64,000 bases of DNA. Source: Gracilariopsis chorda. Taxonomy: Eukaryota; Rhodophyta; Florideophyceae; Gracilariales; Gracilariaceae. The position numbers and the translations under genes are program-made. The notes below the pieces were generated by a model. It ran no database searches and was not told the origin of the DNA. It was given only the letters and a program-made list of their open reading frames with translations. Positions 1 through 11,578 of the stretch are shown here, piece after piece. The stretch covers positions 372,001 to 436,000 of the forward strand of contig NBIV01000021.1 of NCBI GenBank assembly GCA_003194525.1. Direction: 5' to 3'. Each line of letters starts with the position of its first letter. Positions within the stretch are counted from its first letter, which is position 1.

Positions 1-220
1 TCCCATGATGTCGGTGCTGAGGAAAGGACTACGTCGTGGAGGCGGGTCGCACGGAAGATTGTGAACGCGCGCTACGCTTCCCGCTGAGCGCAGCTCCGAT
101 GCTCTCCAGCGTGAACATCTTGCACAGAAGTTCACGTGGACACATGGAGAAAGAAGCAAGTGGAGAAAGGCGCCCCTTGGCGTCGCGCCCATTGCACTGC
201 AAATGACGCGCATCAGTCGC

Positions 221-228
221 TATAAAAG
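221..228 (+). promoter_or_regulatory. TATA box of the NC2-alpha-like gene
   Basis: The sequence TATAAAAG lies 123 nt before the ATG at 344. Bases 1-220 hold no other gene I can support, so this is the promoter side of the downstream gene. The spacing would put transcription start near 250. Confidence 0.6.
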
Positions 229-343
229 CACGCCGCCTGCACGCAGCAACCTACACGCTAACCGCACAGCTCCACATCCGCACCACCGTCACCATTGACA
301 CAACCTTCTCCCACGTACACCCCCCCCTATACCCCCACCACAC

Positions 344-1015
344 ATGGGCCGTCGTAAGGGCACATCCGCGTTCCCAGTGGCGCGCATCAAGAAGATGATG
401 CAGGCAGACGAAGAGGTCGGAAAGATCGCCACCGCTACCCCCGTGCTGGTCGCAAAGGCGCTCGAGTGCATGATGGAGTACGTGCTGCACGAGGCGGCCC
501 AGGAAGCGCGTTCGAGAAGTACCACCACGCTCACCCCGCAGCACCTCAAACTCGCCGTCATGCGCAACGACAGCTTCGACTTTCTCCGCCCGCTCTTCTC
601 CGCCGTTGACCTGCGCACCGACGACAATCACGCCAGCCCCCGCCCACGTCGCCGACGTTCGCAAATCGCCCCGCCTGCACACGCTCTCAATAAGCGCCCG
701 CGCTCTCCTTCTTCCCCGTCCTCCCCACCCTCGCACCTCCCAAAGACGCCCCGTTCCGCCCCGCCCCCGCATTACCCCGAAACTCCTCCGTCCTCTTCCA
801 ACCCCTCCCCAACAACACACACGAACGCCAACAGCGCCCACCAAAAACAACACCACCAACAACAAGATGATGATGAAGAAGAAGACTACGACGAAGATGA
901 CCACAACCAGCCAGCAACACCGCAATCCCCGTCTCCCCCCAACAACAACAGCGACAACGACAACAATCCAACACGAGCCGCTGATAGGGTATCCGTCCAC
1001 GCTCTCCTATCGTAA
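344..1015 (+). CDS. NC2-alpha / DRAP1-like histone-fold transcription corepressor
   Basis: The 223-residue protein begins with a histone fold (about residues 5-88). It carries the NC2-alpha signature FPVARIKKMMQADEEVGK followed by TPVLVAKALE, and ends the fold with HLKLAV and FDFLRPLF. In the known family, NC2-alpha pairs with NC2-beta (Dr1), binds TBP on promoter DNA and blocks TFIIA/TFIIB entry, acting in the nucleus. The rest is a low-complexity tail rich in Pro, Ser, Asn and Gln, with an acidic run (DDDEEEDYDEDD) near residue 180. The start is the first ATG after a clear TATA box. No intron is needed. Its 3' end lies about 77 bp from the convergent helicase gene. NF-YC or POLE4-type subunits are less likely alternatives because the DEEVGK motif fits NC2-alpha best. 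Confidence 0.85.
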   Translation: MGRRKGTSAFPVARIKKMMQADEEVGKIATATPVLVAKALECMMEYVLHEAAQEARSRSTTTLTPQHLKLAVMRNDSFDFLRPLFSAVDLRTDDNHASPRPRRRRSQIAPPAHALNKRPRSPSSPSSPPSHLPKTPRSAPPPHYPETPPSSSNPSPTTHTNANSAHQKQHHQQQDDDEEEDYDEDDHNQPATPQSPSPPNNNSDNDNNPTRAADRVSVHALLS

Positions 1016-1092
1016 AGCAACTCCCAAACACATACAAACACAAAACAAAACATCATTTCCTTTACCTAACCAAACCTTCATTCTCCCTCCCT

Positions 1093-3429
1093 TCAGAAGT
1101 CATCACGCAAAAATTCAGCAGACCGTCGTCCACCATCTGCGCCACGTCTCTCATCACGTCTATCCCCACGCCTATCATCGCGTCTATCCCCACGCCTATC
1201 ATCGCGTCTATCCCCACGCCAGTAATCCCGCCTCGCATACCCTGCGTCCTTCCGCCATCCCCTCTCCCTTCCTTGCCCGCCACCTCCATAGTCATCTCGA
1301 CGTCCTCCCCCAGCATACCCGCGTCGATCATCTCGGTACCCCCTGGAAAACCTTCCACCATTACCTCCATCACGACGCCGTCCATCTCTGCGTCCACCGC
1401 GCTCGTTATCTCTTCGTCGGTCGTCCCTCAACATAGGCACCCCACTACACAGATGCACACGTAGTCCAGTGCTCTCCATCATTCCTTCACCCGCCTCCAA
1501 GAGCTTGTCCACCCCCTCACTAGAAACATCCAGCACAACCGACCCATCCTGACAAGTCCGGATGAGTCCAACGTTCCCATCAACCTTGCAATGCCTGGCT
1601 AGTTCCTTAATCAGCCGTAATGCCGTACCAGGACCCAAACGCACACCCTCAGAACTCTTAACATGCACAGTCCGCATGCCCTTCTCCCCACTAAGAACGC
1701 TACGATCCTCTAATCGAACTCGTCGACTAGCAATTGCCAAAATCGCTGCAATTATCTCAGTGCTATCTTCCCCACCTTTGACAATCTCCGCCGCTCTCGG
1801 TATCAAATGTTTCAATACCCGATCTTCCACACTTCCCACATTCGCCAACGCCACGTCTACGGCAGCTTCCAACGCCGTCTCAGGCGCCGGTGCAACTTCC
1901 ATGTCAAATCGGATCTTGCAGTCTCGCTCCAGCGTCTTCAAGTTACGCGACTCCCGATCACTGTACAGTACGACAGCCGTGCCTGACCGGCCAGCTCGTC
2001 CCGTGCGTCCTGCGCGATGAATGTAAGACTCAGAGTCAAGCGGAACGCGGTACTGCACAACCACATCAACACCACTAATATCCAGGCCGCGCGCCGCCAC
2101 ATCGGTTGCAACCAGCACTTGAAACTTTCCGTTTCGAAATTGGGATAACGTAATTTCCCTTTGTCGCTGAGAAACGTCCCCATGTAACACAGCCGCACCG
2201 CACCCGTCCAGGGCGCCCGAGGTGGCGAGGTCATCCGCCTCTCGCTTGGTTTGAGTAAACACAATCACACGACTGGGAGTCTGTTTTACACCATCCTCTC
2301 CATTCGTCTTGGTCGGACTGTGTACCGCAATGATATCGGCTAGCAAAGAAGCTCTAGCCTCTTCACGTTCTGGAACGCGCACAGCGCAGTGGCGTACCGT
2401 GGTAGATGCCATGGTCCCAGAGGTGATGGCATCGAACACAGTGACGTCCTTTTTCTGAAACTGCGATGCCAAGCGCTTAACCCAAGGCGGCACGGTAGCA
2501 GAAAACAGTATAACTTGACGTTCCTCAGGAGACGGTAAAGTCTCAAATATGGTTTCTACATCGGTTGAGAAACCCATGCTGAGCATTTCATCGGCCTCAT
2601 CCAAGACGGCAAAGGCAACGTTAGCCAAGCGCAAATTTCCGCGATCAAGGTGATCCATGATGCGTCCCGGGGTACCAACAACCACGTCCACACCTTTTCT
2701 CAAAGCATTCTCCTGAGGTGTGTACGAAGAACCACCGTACACACACTCTACCGATATCTTAAGCCCCGCTCCAATGTAGGCCATTTCGCGAGAAACTTGT
2801 TTGGCAAGCTCTCTCGTCGGGGCGAGCACAATGCAGGCCGGGCCGCGTCGAGAGTCATAATTGCCTTCTCCCTTGAGTATTGCAAGGCGTTCCAGAATCG
2901 GTAACGCAAAAGCAAGCGTCTTCCCGGTACCAGTTCGCGACTTGGCGATGACGTCTTTGCCGTCGTACAGTGTGTCGAAGGTGCCGACTTGTACCTCGGT
3001 CGGATGCGTAATTCCGTTCCTCTGCAGACGCTCAATTGTGACTGGAGATAAAGTCAAGTCGTGCATCGTAGGCTTCGTAGGCGTTTGGGATTTGGGCACG
3101 GGCTCGGAGGCAGTGTATTCTGCCGCGGCGGGTTGATGCTGTGAGGAAGTTGTTAGCATGTCGTCCAATGCCGGAAGCGGCTGCACGGCGCTCGGGGCAG
3201 TCGCAGTGCGCGCCACGCTGTCAGAGGAAACGCCGTTGGACGCGACGCCGTTCGAGGAAGAGGAAAGGGTCGGGGCGACAGCGCAAGAGCGCACATGACT
3301 GGGGCGAAGAACGGAGATGGGGCAGGTGAGACGCGGAGTGAACAGACCGACGCGCAGCGGAAGGGAGGGGGTGAAGGCGGGACGGGCGGCAGCCATGATG
3401 CGCATCGTGGAGAGTCGAAGAATGTTCAT
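1093..3429 (-). CDS. DEAD-box ATP-dependent RNA helicase, RH3/DDX21 type, probably organellar
   Basis: The 778-residue intronless protein has all the helicase motifs: Q motif (Gln147), motif I SRTGTGKT (164-171), PTREL (204-208), TPGR (253-256), DEAD (277-280), SAT (310-312), the RGLD motif (about 447-450) and HRAGRTGR (471-478). The following region (about 515-650), with RSVLSGEKGMRT, resembles the C-terminal part of chloroplast RH3 and nucleolar DDX21 helicases (dimerisation/GUCT area). The tail from about 670 is Arg/Gly/Asp-rich and likely binds RNA. The first ~110 residues are rich in Arg, Ser, Ala and Pro with almost no acidic residues, which suggests a plastid or mitochondrial transit peptide. 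By family knowledge it would unwind RNA in ribosome assembly or intron splicing. A second Met at residue 9 is an alternative start. Confidence 0.9.
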   Translation of the reverse strand: MNILRLSTMRIMAAARPAFTPSLPLRVGLFTPRLTCPISVLRPSHVRSCAVAPTLSSSSNGVASNGVSSDSVARTATAPSAVQPLPALDDMLTTSSQHQPAAAEYTASEPVPKSQTPTKPTMHDLTLSPVTIERLQRNGITHPTEVQVGTFDTLYDGKDVIAKSRTGTGKTLAFALPILERLAILKGEGNYDSRRGPACIVLAPTRELAKQVSREMAYIGAGLKISVECVYGGSSYTPQENALRKGVDVVVGTPGRIMDHLDRGNLRLANVAFAVLDEADEMLSMGFSTDVETIFETLPSPEERQVILFSATVPPWVKRLASQFQKKDVTVFDAITSGTMASTTVRHCAVRVPEREEARASLLADIIAVHSPTKTNGEDGVKQTPSRVIVFTQTKREADDLATSGALDGCGAAVLHGDVSQRQREITLSQFRNGKFQVLVATDVAARGLDISGVDVVVQYRVPLDSESYIHRAGRTGRAGRSGTAVVLYSDRESRNLKTLERDCKIRFDMEVAPAPETALEAAVDVALANVGSVEDRVLKHLIPRAAEIVKGGEDSTEIIAAILAIASRRVRLEDRSVLSGEKGMRTVHVKSSEGVRLGPGTALRLIKELARHCKVDGNVGLIRTCQDGSVVLDVSSEGVDKLLEAGEGMMESTGLRVHLCSGVPMLRDDRRRDNERGGRRDGRRRDGGNGGRFSRGYRDDRRGYAGGGRRDDYGGGGQGRERGWRKDAGYARRDYWRGDRRDDRRGDRRDDRRGDRRDERRGADGGRRSAEFLRDDF
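1157..1228. repeat. 24-bp minisatellite inside the helicase RGG-like tail
   Basis: Three in-frame copies of a 24-bp unit (beginning CGTCTATCCCCACG on the + strand), the third slightly diverged. They encode alternating RGD and RDD arginine-aspartate blocks in the helicase C terminus, so copy number would change tail length without breaking the frame. Confidence 0.75.
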
Positions 3430-4990
3430 CTGCCGGAGGGGGAAGAATTGCGGGTGACGGCGGCGGTGGGAGGGGCGCCTGAAGAAGGCAGTGACGAGAT
3501 CAGCGGCGGCGGCGGAGGGAGGCTAGTGAATGCATGTGTATGGAACGCGGCGGCTAACCAGAGACGGCGGCGGCGTGCTCGTGCTCAACGACATCCACAC
3601 AGCGCCCCAGCAACGGCCCAATTAGCGCGCTCCACCCCTTTTTTTACTATAAATCTCACTTTTGCCCTTTCCTCCGTGAAGACCAAATCTCGTCTGCAAC
3701 CTCTTCTGTATTGGACAGCAGATACAAAATGAATGCATGCTGCAAACTGGTGATATCCACCGAGCTCCCATCATGATCTCACATGCATCGAACAATCGGG
3801 CTTCATTTACAAGGCGCCTTCCGTCCGACAAACAACCACTCCGCCGGTATTAATCGAGAAGGATGCACTTCTCTACACCTCCCCGACCTCACTCAGCCCA
3901 CCAAGCGTCCAGAACCCGCTCGAAAACACATTGCCTTAGTCTAGGAGACTCTATCTTACTTCACGCTCTACGCTTGTCCCTTTGTCCCTAACGTGCAAGC
4001 GCAACACTCAGTGCGCTATTCTTTGCACTTGCAATTGCCCCCTTCACCTTCATTGCTCATGCGAGTAGCCGAAACAAACTGCGATATCCACCTCTCACAG
4101 ACTACAACAGGGTATTACGTCTTAAATCATTTGAGAGCACTAAGCACAGGAGAAGAACAACAGTCAAAGTGCTCTCCTTGCTCTAGATTGGCATATCTCA
4201 GTTGGAGCCCATCTTATCACTCCAAACTCCTATTCTAAGTGGTGCCCAGCTACTCCTCTGTCTTCACCAAAAGTATTGCCAAACAGGGGCGTATAGACAA
4301 TTATTTCAGCGGACGCTACGGTTGGTAATCTAACCACCAGTTCGAAGGACTTCTTCGGCACTTAACCACCCTTCTTCGAGAGTAACAACCTGGAAAAAGA
4401 CGAATGGGAAGAATAGGCCCGTATTTGTCAGTGAGCATCTCCACATCTACCAAATTCCAAATCAAGGGGTGCAGCAAGCAAAGCGTGATTGGCTGCAGCC
4501 AGCCTCTAGTGTCTATCCGACCGGCTTGCTGACCTCATATGAGACTAGAAGAACGTCCACAAATTAAATCAAATTACTACCTGATGGTGCTACGTTTCAC
4601 AACACCTCTCATCTACCATGTGCAATCTATGAAGAAATTTCAATGTTACTACGAAACAATTGTAGATGCTTTGTAATATATGCAATGTGACTGCTACAAG
4701 CTCTGTTATCCGAAAGTTTTGTGAAGCGCAGACACTTCTAACGCCAATTAGAACACCAAAGTTGAGTATTTTTAAACATCGATAGAAATAGAAGCCTTTT
4801 TAACAGCTTTAATAGCAAAAATGACTTATGATAATGGAAAGAATAACTATGGTACAAATTTCTAAGGCTTTATAAACACTTATAGCAACTTTTATTAATA
4901 TAGACCAACTCTAAATTCTTTTCTGTACATATTTCTTTACTGCAAAGTCTAAAAGTATTATAAGTGGCTTTAAATGCAAATATAGTTTTT
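3430..4990. other. intergenic spacer
   Basis: The region holds the 5' flank of the helicase gene and then AT-rich sequence. Only short open frames are present (none over 100 codons apart from one overlapping the helicase start). I see no recognisable coding or repeat signal beyond about 3.7 kb. Confidence 0.5.
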
Positions 4991-6910
4991 ATGGACGCGA
5001 TCACAAGACAGTGACGCATTAAGGCTATATTTGGTAGTGAGATAGGCTGGACAGAGACAAAGAAAGAGGAGAAATCCCCGCAATGATAAAAAAGATATAA
5101 AATGCTCAACAATATATATTGGCGAGGCCCAAACTGACTCAATCTTCAAAAGAACACGAAAATAAGAGAAGCAGCAGGTGAATCAATCCTGAAAAGAACT
5201 TCTTCAAACTTATTGAATTGGCGCGCCACCAAAGACTTGATTTAATGGTCATTTGAAGTAGAGCTTCCTGCTTCCAGTAAGACTCTATGGATTTGAAGTA
5301 ACTTTAGCAGCTTAATCCATTCTGAACTAACCAAAATCAGGCTCTTACAAGCTGGACAAAGCTGACGAAGACGAGCTACTAACAGCGTGTCGTATAGTGG
5401 GTTTTTGTACCAAAGTGGTGTGCCAAAATACCACTTCGGTGTGCTACATGGGTGAATGGACGATAGCGGTATCTCCTAAGATTTAAATTTAATTTCTATA
5501 AATAGTTCTAACTGTTAACTACAGTACTGAATGGCACCACTAGGGTGTACCTCAGATTTGTCACAGGCAGTCGATGCTGACAGGGAGGGCACTAATGCTG
5601 GTGTGCAGGTGCCGCTTGCGTACTGACCAACGGGTGCACACTGGGACAGAACAACCCATTAGGGAATGAATTGGCACCCACGGGGTCGTGGCTGCATGTA
5701 AGAAGGGGTCTGTCGTATATTGGGTTTTTGTACCAAATTGGTTTGCAAAATACCAGTTTGGTGTGCCACGTGGGTGATTGGACCAAGGCAATATGTCTCA
5801 ATATTTAAATTTAATTTTTAGAAATAGTTCTAACTGTTAACTACAGTACTGAGGTGCACCACTAGGGTGTAACTCAGACATGGCACACGTAGCGTGCCAT
5901 GTCCACGGGGAGTCAAGCTCTCTCACCCTTAAGGTGAGCGTCAGTATCATCCCCCTTCAAGGTGAGCCGCACGCACCTCTTGGAAACTTGTGATACCAGC
6001 TGGTTTTTACAGTTAACCGTTTTTGGTTATCCAAAACCTTATCAGGTATTACTAGTCCGCCATTGACGATACCTAGCGATTACCACGCTGGTACGTAGAA
6101 CTACCCAACTATCGTGCGTCTATAGTGTTTGGTGCAGGCACAGACCCTACCATTAGCCCCCCTTTTCCCTTCTAGGTGGAGCCCACCCGGGGCTTCCTAT
6201 AGTGGAGGTCTACACGAACTACCCATTGGGTCATTGACCTTGTTCGGTTATACCACGTAGCGGGATATGCTTTCACTCTGTACCCAATCTGGCCCTTTCC
6301 ACGAAGGGTTGCACGGCATGTGACCTGCAAACAGATTCTCATGCAGCACTTCCATCTTTAGATTGTCAGGTCTTTTGCCCAACAACTTTATTCAAGCCAA
6401 GCTCTGGTGGGTCCCACAGACCAAAAACCCATCTTCGGTACACACCGCTCGTCTCCGGTTCCCATTTGAAGCCATTCAAATGAACTTAGCGACAGTAGTA
6501 CTCCATTTCAAGTATGCACTGAGCCACAAACGTTTCACTGAATGCACCTGATAATTGAATACCTGATGGATGAAATTTGGAAGGTTTGGGGTGGGGTGCT
6601 TATGTCAGTGTGTTTTTGAGTTCAGTCCAGAACACATTCCGGACGTCAATTTGCTCTGGGATAGAGTTTCAAAGCACGCAAAACCCCTCAAGAGCGCGTT
6701 ACTGCTTTCTAATGACTCATGTGGTCGCCAAGGTTCCTTTACTGGCCTCTACCAGGCTCTTGAGCGGCACACTAAATAATAAAACGCCCACTTCTGGCGC
6801 CACTGTCATTAAAATACAGTAGCATTGCTGGGCCACCGAAGCTTAGAATGTTTTAGCAGGTGCCAAAACGCTCTACACTTGTGCTTCAGCTCTAACTCCA
6901 ACAGACATTG
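4990..6910 (+). repeat. dispersed repeat family, copy A (split by an insertion)
   Basis: Bases about 4990-5385 and 6259-6910 match 30445-31515 in the same orientation and order. Shared blocks include CAGTGACGCA, GCTACTAACAG, TTTCACTCTG, CTTCTGGCGCCA and GCTGGGCCA. Between the two halves of copy A lies about 870 bp absent from copy B. No coding domain is visible in either copy. Confidence 0.7.
5386..6258. mobile_element. insertion within repeat copy A, with TRIM-like direct repeats
   Basis: This block interrupts copy A relative to copy B. It opens with a ~177 bp direct repeat (5388-5564) that recurs at 5711-5887. Both copies start TGTCGTAT and end in CACA. The short internal segment ends in a purine run (AAGAAGGGG) just before the second copy, as a polypurine tract would. 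This looks like a terminal-repeat retrotransposon in miniature, but I found no matching target duplication, and 5888-6258 has no assignment. Confidence 0.4.
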
Positions 6911-7128
6911 TTATAATTTAATACCTGCCATCCCTGAAATTAGTAAGTTAAGGGATAGAGCAAATCAATCAGTGGTGAACATATCTCAGTTTGATGATTT
7001 TAGACCTTAGAGGCAACCTGAACAGTATTATAAGTATTGTTTGGACAGTGTGAAGTCAGATCGACGGGAACACATGGTAGATCTTTTTTCTAAACATCGC
7101 CAGTTATTGCTGAACATCTACAACTCAT

Positions 7129-8402
7129 TTAATGCATTTGGTTTGTTAAAGAAAGATAGGTCGCACAGAATACCGTAGAGAAAAAACACAGTTCCTGAAA
7201 AACGTACGATAGTTCATATTTTACTGAAACATCAACAATATCATTTTGACCAGCATAGTTATCATCCAGAGCCTTCAGATAAGCATAGTTTATATTGTTT
7301 CCATCAAAAAATTTCAAAATTCGTTGCATTTGAATACAATTTTCCACTTTATATGGAAGCTTACTTTTGCAAAAATACACAACTAACTCATTTGTAGGCT
7401 TTTTTAGACCTTTGAAACTTCGTTGAAATCCAAGAACTTTCGGCTGGTATGCTTTCATGGGGTCAAACTACTCATTGAGCCAAGCGTGTTGGAGAAACAT
7501 AACATCAGTCAAGAGAATACACCATGTCGTAGTCAATTCAAAATATTTTGCAATGGTTGGAACTTGGCTATCAAACGTTTTGCTCTCAACACCATTCTTC
7601 AACTAAATGGCCAATGTTACATGATTTACAGTAGTTCTAACATTATGTGAAGTGGACACCAACAAAGAAGGATAGAATTCTCCCAGCCTGATATCAGTCC
7701 CCGCAGCCTCACTATCGTTGTCTCGGTCATCAATGTCTACAGTCTAAACACGAATCATATCGGAACGTGTAGCATCGCTGGACTAAGTGGTACTCTTGTT
7801 TCCAGAAACTCATGTAGTGATTCTTCAATATTTCCGCCAGTTCAACGTTTTCGTTTTGTCAAAGTATCTTTAGCTGAAGTTTTGTCACCTTTTGTCGTGC
7901 ACGACTGTCCTTTATTTTGTATTCTCGATTTTGAATGACCATGAGTGGATATTTTCTGAGTATGGGATCCATTTGGTACACATCTTTTGGCACCTCATGA
8001 CCAGTAACATCTTCACTGTCGAACATACCTTCAAAACGTGTAACCGCATCCCACTCCTTAGTCAAACGGGACCGTTTTACTGACGAAATGGTCCGCAGAG
8101 TCTCCAGGCGACAGAAGGGATACAGATTTTGTCTCCGCAAATACTCCTGGTACGCATAAAAAGGCTTTTGGCTTTTCTAATCTACATGGCATCTGAATTT
8201 CGCATTTTTCGGTTTTGCCATTCATACATTGGGTTCTGGGTCCAAGAAAGGGCCTCCATTGCTGTACAAAATATTGCAAAACCGTTGATGGCAGTGGATG
8301 TTTATGATACGATTGAAGTATTCTATTAGTTACATAAAACGATTCGTGCCACGTGTTAGGTGTAACTAATTCGTTATAAACTATTTGCATAGCTAGAACC
8401 AA
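7129..8402 (-). pseudogene. unrecognised decayed coding region
   Basis: Several minus-strand open frames (8058-8402, 7859-8140, 7129-7458) lie in series in different frames, with overlap between the first two. One reads as ordinary protein around HEVPKDVYQMDPILRKYPLM. This pattern suggests a single old gene broken by frameshifts and stops, possibly from a transposon. I do not recognise the family. Confidence 0.25.
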
Positions 8403-9192
8403 ACAATTCGTACTGTGTTACAGTTCTTCGAGCTTACATACATAAGAGTAACATCCGCAGATATCTCTTCAAAAGAAGGTACATCTTTTTAAACGATCAA
8501 AGGAAAATCTTTTTCAGTCTTGACCACATGATGACCAGTTCTATGCAACATATATTATGAATGAAAGGGCTTCTGAGATAGTATTTTCGGTAAGATCTAC
8601 CTCCTGAATTACAAAGATTATCATACAACCTCTTATAATTCCATTGAGTAAGCTTTCTAAATAACATTTGCAGATAGAAAAGTGCAGAATTTACATAAAC
8701 TGCAACACTGTGCCAAGTTCTACTTTACTTATCTCAATGGTCTGGGACTTTCAACCTGCTTTTTTGTATTATGTTCATTCTGATTAATGTTTATAACAAC
8801 TTTGATCAAGAGCTTCTACACAGAACTCTTTTAATACAAAGATGTTCTCGCTAAGAGAGTTCATTGAAAATGGTATGTCAGAAACTCAAAGAAGAACATT
8901 GAAACCGAAATTCGACTGAGCTAGGACCAAACCAAACTGGTTTGGTATCTTGCAGATGTTTCCTCTGCAAATCAATTATTAAGAAATACGTGATACTCCC
9001 ATTTGCGCAGTACAGCGAAGCCGAATGAACATGTCCATCTAATAGATATTGCTGTAGACTAAATAGCGAATTCGAAAGGTTTTAAACATCTCGCGATGTG
9101 TAAGTATTCATTGCTACCTTTTTTTGTTTTCAGGACAACTTTCTTTGCCAATACTGTAAACGTCATTCACATGATCATCAATATTTCAAGGC
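8403..9192. other. AT-rich spacer before the LTR element
   Basis: No coding, repeat or RNA signal is apparent. It ends at the ATGAC target duplication of the following retrotransposon. Confidence 0.4.
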
Positions 9193-9197
9193 ATGAC

Positions 9198-9458
9198 TGT
9201 CGTTTGCCTATGGTGCACACGAGTTGGTTGAATATGTTTTTTTTGCACCTTTTTTATTGGGCACTGCCCAGCTTCCAGCATTGAAGCTGAGCATAGCGCA
9301 GGCATAAATGTGCACCTCTCACGCTTGCGGCTTCACCGCTTGGGTGTGAGGAAGCAAGTACCGTGCACAACCGAAAACTCGGGGGCTCCTTCGTTCGCAT
9401 GGCCTCCATCTTCCGTTAAACAACGCGCACCCCCAACAGCCTCTTTCCTTGCGCAACA
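9198..9458 (+). repeat. 5' LTR of the gypsy element
   Basis: 261 bp, begins TGTCGTTTGCC and ends GCGCAACA. It matches 16572-16839 along its whole length. The next bases, TGGTACTCTCGAGG, start with TGG and could be the tRNA primer-binding site. Confidence 0.85.
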
Positions 9459-9474
9459 TGGTACTCTCGAGGAG
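9459..9474 (+). promoter_or_regulatory. candidate primer-binding site
   Basis: TGGTACTCTCGAGGAG directly follows the CA end of the 5' LTR. Its complement ends in the ACCA expected of a tRNA 3' end. The tRNA cannot be named from this window. Confidence 0.5.
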
Positions 9475-9493
9475 AGATATTGCTTCGAGTAGT

Positions 9494-10311
9494 ATGGCCA
9501 CTGAACTAATGTTTGACGGTGAAAGCGACGAGGTTTCAAAGTTCTTTTTCTACTTCAGGAATTTTTTGATGAGAATTAAGCCTAAAGATGAAAAGGACAC
9601 TGAGCTTCTCTGTCATCTCGAGGGAAAGCCTTTGACTACTACTATAACACCTATGTCGCGAATGGCGTATTGCTTCCCCCAGCAGATGACTACGAGGCGG
9701 TGAAAAGCGGGTTCTTCAAAGAGTGTACCGAGAAGTTTGAGCCTCAAGAATACATCCAAAGAGCGATGATGTGCAGAATACGCCCTGTTTATACACTGGT
9801 ATCTCTTCAAGAGATAAATAACTGCTTCAAAAAAGCTGAATTAAATATGGAAGCCAAGTTTGGACTGCTAAGGAATGCAGTGACCGAACATACAGACATA
9901 ACACAGTTCCTCCTTCTTCGTGGTGTTACTAACTATAATTCTCTGAAGGCAACAATCAGAGACTTTTTCACTTGCCGAGAGACTCTAAACTCTTCGTTCA
10001 ATACCAGAACGCCACTTAGGACGGAAAGATCTGACAGAAGGTGGATTCTTCGCCAACTAGAGCAGACGGTGAAGTCCCTGTAGTCCATAGTGGAAGACTT
10101 TACTGACACGCTTGCACATCTTACTCTGCTGGTACAAAAGAAGCAGAGTGGCCGAAGTGTTGACGGAAATGTGAAAACTTGTTCTTTCTGCCAGGAGCCA
10201 GGACATGGCGCCAGCAGGTGCGCCTTGAACCCACACCGGGACACAAGATGTGGGTGCTGTGATAAGCTTGGACATTCTGAGGCTACTTGTTGCTTCCTGT
10301 CACCCTATTGA
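9494..10311 (+). pseudogene. gag with two CCHC zinc knuckles (broken)
   Basis: The frame opens at ATG 9494 and shifts near 9680 into another frame that continues to a stop at 10081. It then resumes in the same frame to 10311. The last part has two consecutive CX2CX4HX4C knuckles, CSFCQEPGHGASRC and CGCCDKLGHSEATC, which bind retroelement RNA in nucleocapsid proteins. The preceding capsid-like region is helical in character. It belongs to the gypsy element at 9198-16839. Confidence 0.75.
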
Positions 10312-10721
10312 GAACGAGAAACACGCTCGACTTGCAGAGGCAAACGTCGAATCTAAGACAAAGGAACCTCTAGGAAAAAATTCCTTTACAGGATGCAGAG
10401 GCCACTGCCGTACAGGTCACCGTAGTTACCGAAGAAGAAGAAGAAGATCCTGTGGTGACAAAAAAAGTAGCCCAGCTGGCAAAGTGCATCCGAAGCAATC
10501 AAGAACGTCAAGGGTTGATATCGGCTCATTGCTAAACCCGAAAGACCAACTTCCATCTACAAATTCCAAAGGTAGAATAGACGTAACCGGCCGTCTTGTA
10601 TACAGACAACTTAGAAAAGCAACTGCTCGAAAGAAAGGAGTGAAAAATAAGACTGTTACACGAGCTAAACAATCAATTCCAGAACACGTTGGAAGGTAAA
10701 ATGTCTTAATCGAACTGGCTC

Positions 10722-11324
10722 ATGCCTCTTGTGGACTCAAATTCGACCAGCTACTACGTGGAGACGCGGAGAAGGCCATACGCAAAAATTAGGAAGTTGT
10801 TCGTAAAGGGAACCACCCCACGAAAGGTAGCAGTGGTGGAAACCGGGACCAGCCCGAGGAGACTGAAGGTAGTAGCCGTGAAGCTATACGATACGACCGT
10901 ACGTGCACTGCTTGACTCTGGAGCCGTACCCAACTTTTTATCCACAAACCTATGCGAACGGCTGACCCTCTCTCCAGAATCTAGTGTAAGGAAGATTATG
11001 CTCGCCGATTGGAGTTTTTCTACAGTTCTAGGGGTCCTTTGCGACGTCCCTGTTGTGTTTAGAGATTCAAAAGTCACATTGACCTTTCTCGTTGTGGATG
11101 ACCCCCCGGTTGATGTCATAGTTGGTTGCCCATTGTTAGAGGAAATAATGGCTTCCATCGATCTTTGTAATCAAACAGTTTCTGTTACTATCGACTGGAT
11201 AACATCTGTGTTAGAACTAGAGTATGATCAGAGAATTTCTGAGTTATTAGAATCCGAGACTGATAGTGAATATTTCACTTCTGACTCGGACCTTGTTCCG
11301 TTCTCATCGAGCTCAAAAGAATAG
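10722..11324 (+). pseudogene. retroviral-type aspartic protease region of the gypsy element
   Basis: The open frame contains VRALLDSGAVPNFLS, with the catalytic Asp-Ser-Gly triad, and a later hydrophobic flap/C-terminal block (DVIVGCPLL). It would cleave Gag-Pol. An acidic linker follows. The frame is separated from gag and from reverse transcriptase by stops. Confidence 0.7.
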
Positions 11325-11578
11325 ATCGATGACCTCGTACTGTCTGTGAGAGGCCTCGAACCGTTTGAGCCGGACCTCTGAACTGCAGAAGAAACTGAAG
11401 AACTTCCAGATCTCATCGAAGAAGATTCAGAAAAAGAGGAATACGCTCACGACGCGGAAATCATAACCATGCCAGACCATGACGATGATGATAAGAAATC
11501 CCTACTGCTCGCAGCAAAATTGAGACATTTACAGATAAAGGTTAAAATGAAAATCTCGCGGCCTGGTCCCTGAATGAC

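Noticed and set aside
606-1436. 276-codon + strand frame overlapping the NC2-alpha-like gene and the helicase
   Set aside because: It is rich in His, Pro and Thr, has no domain, and is the shadow of two well-supported genes in other frames.
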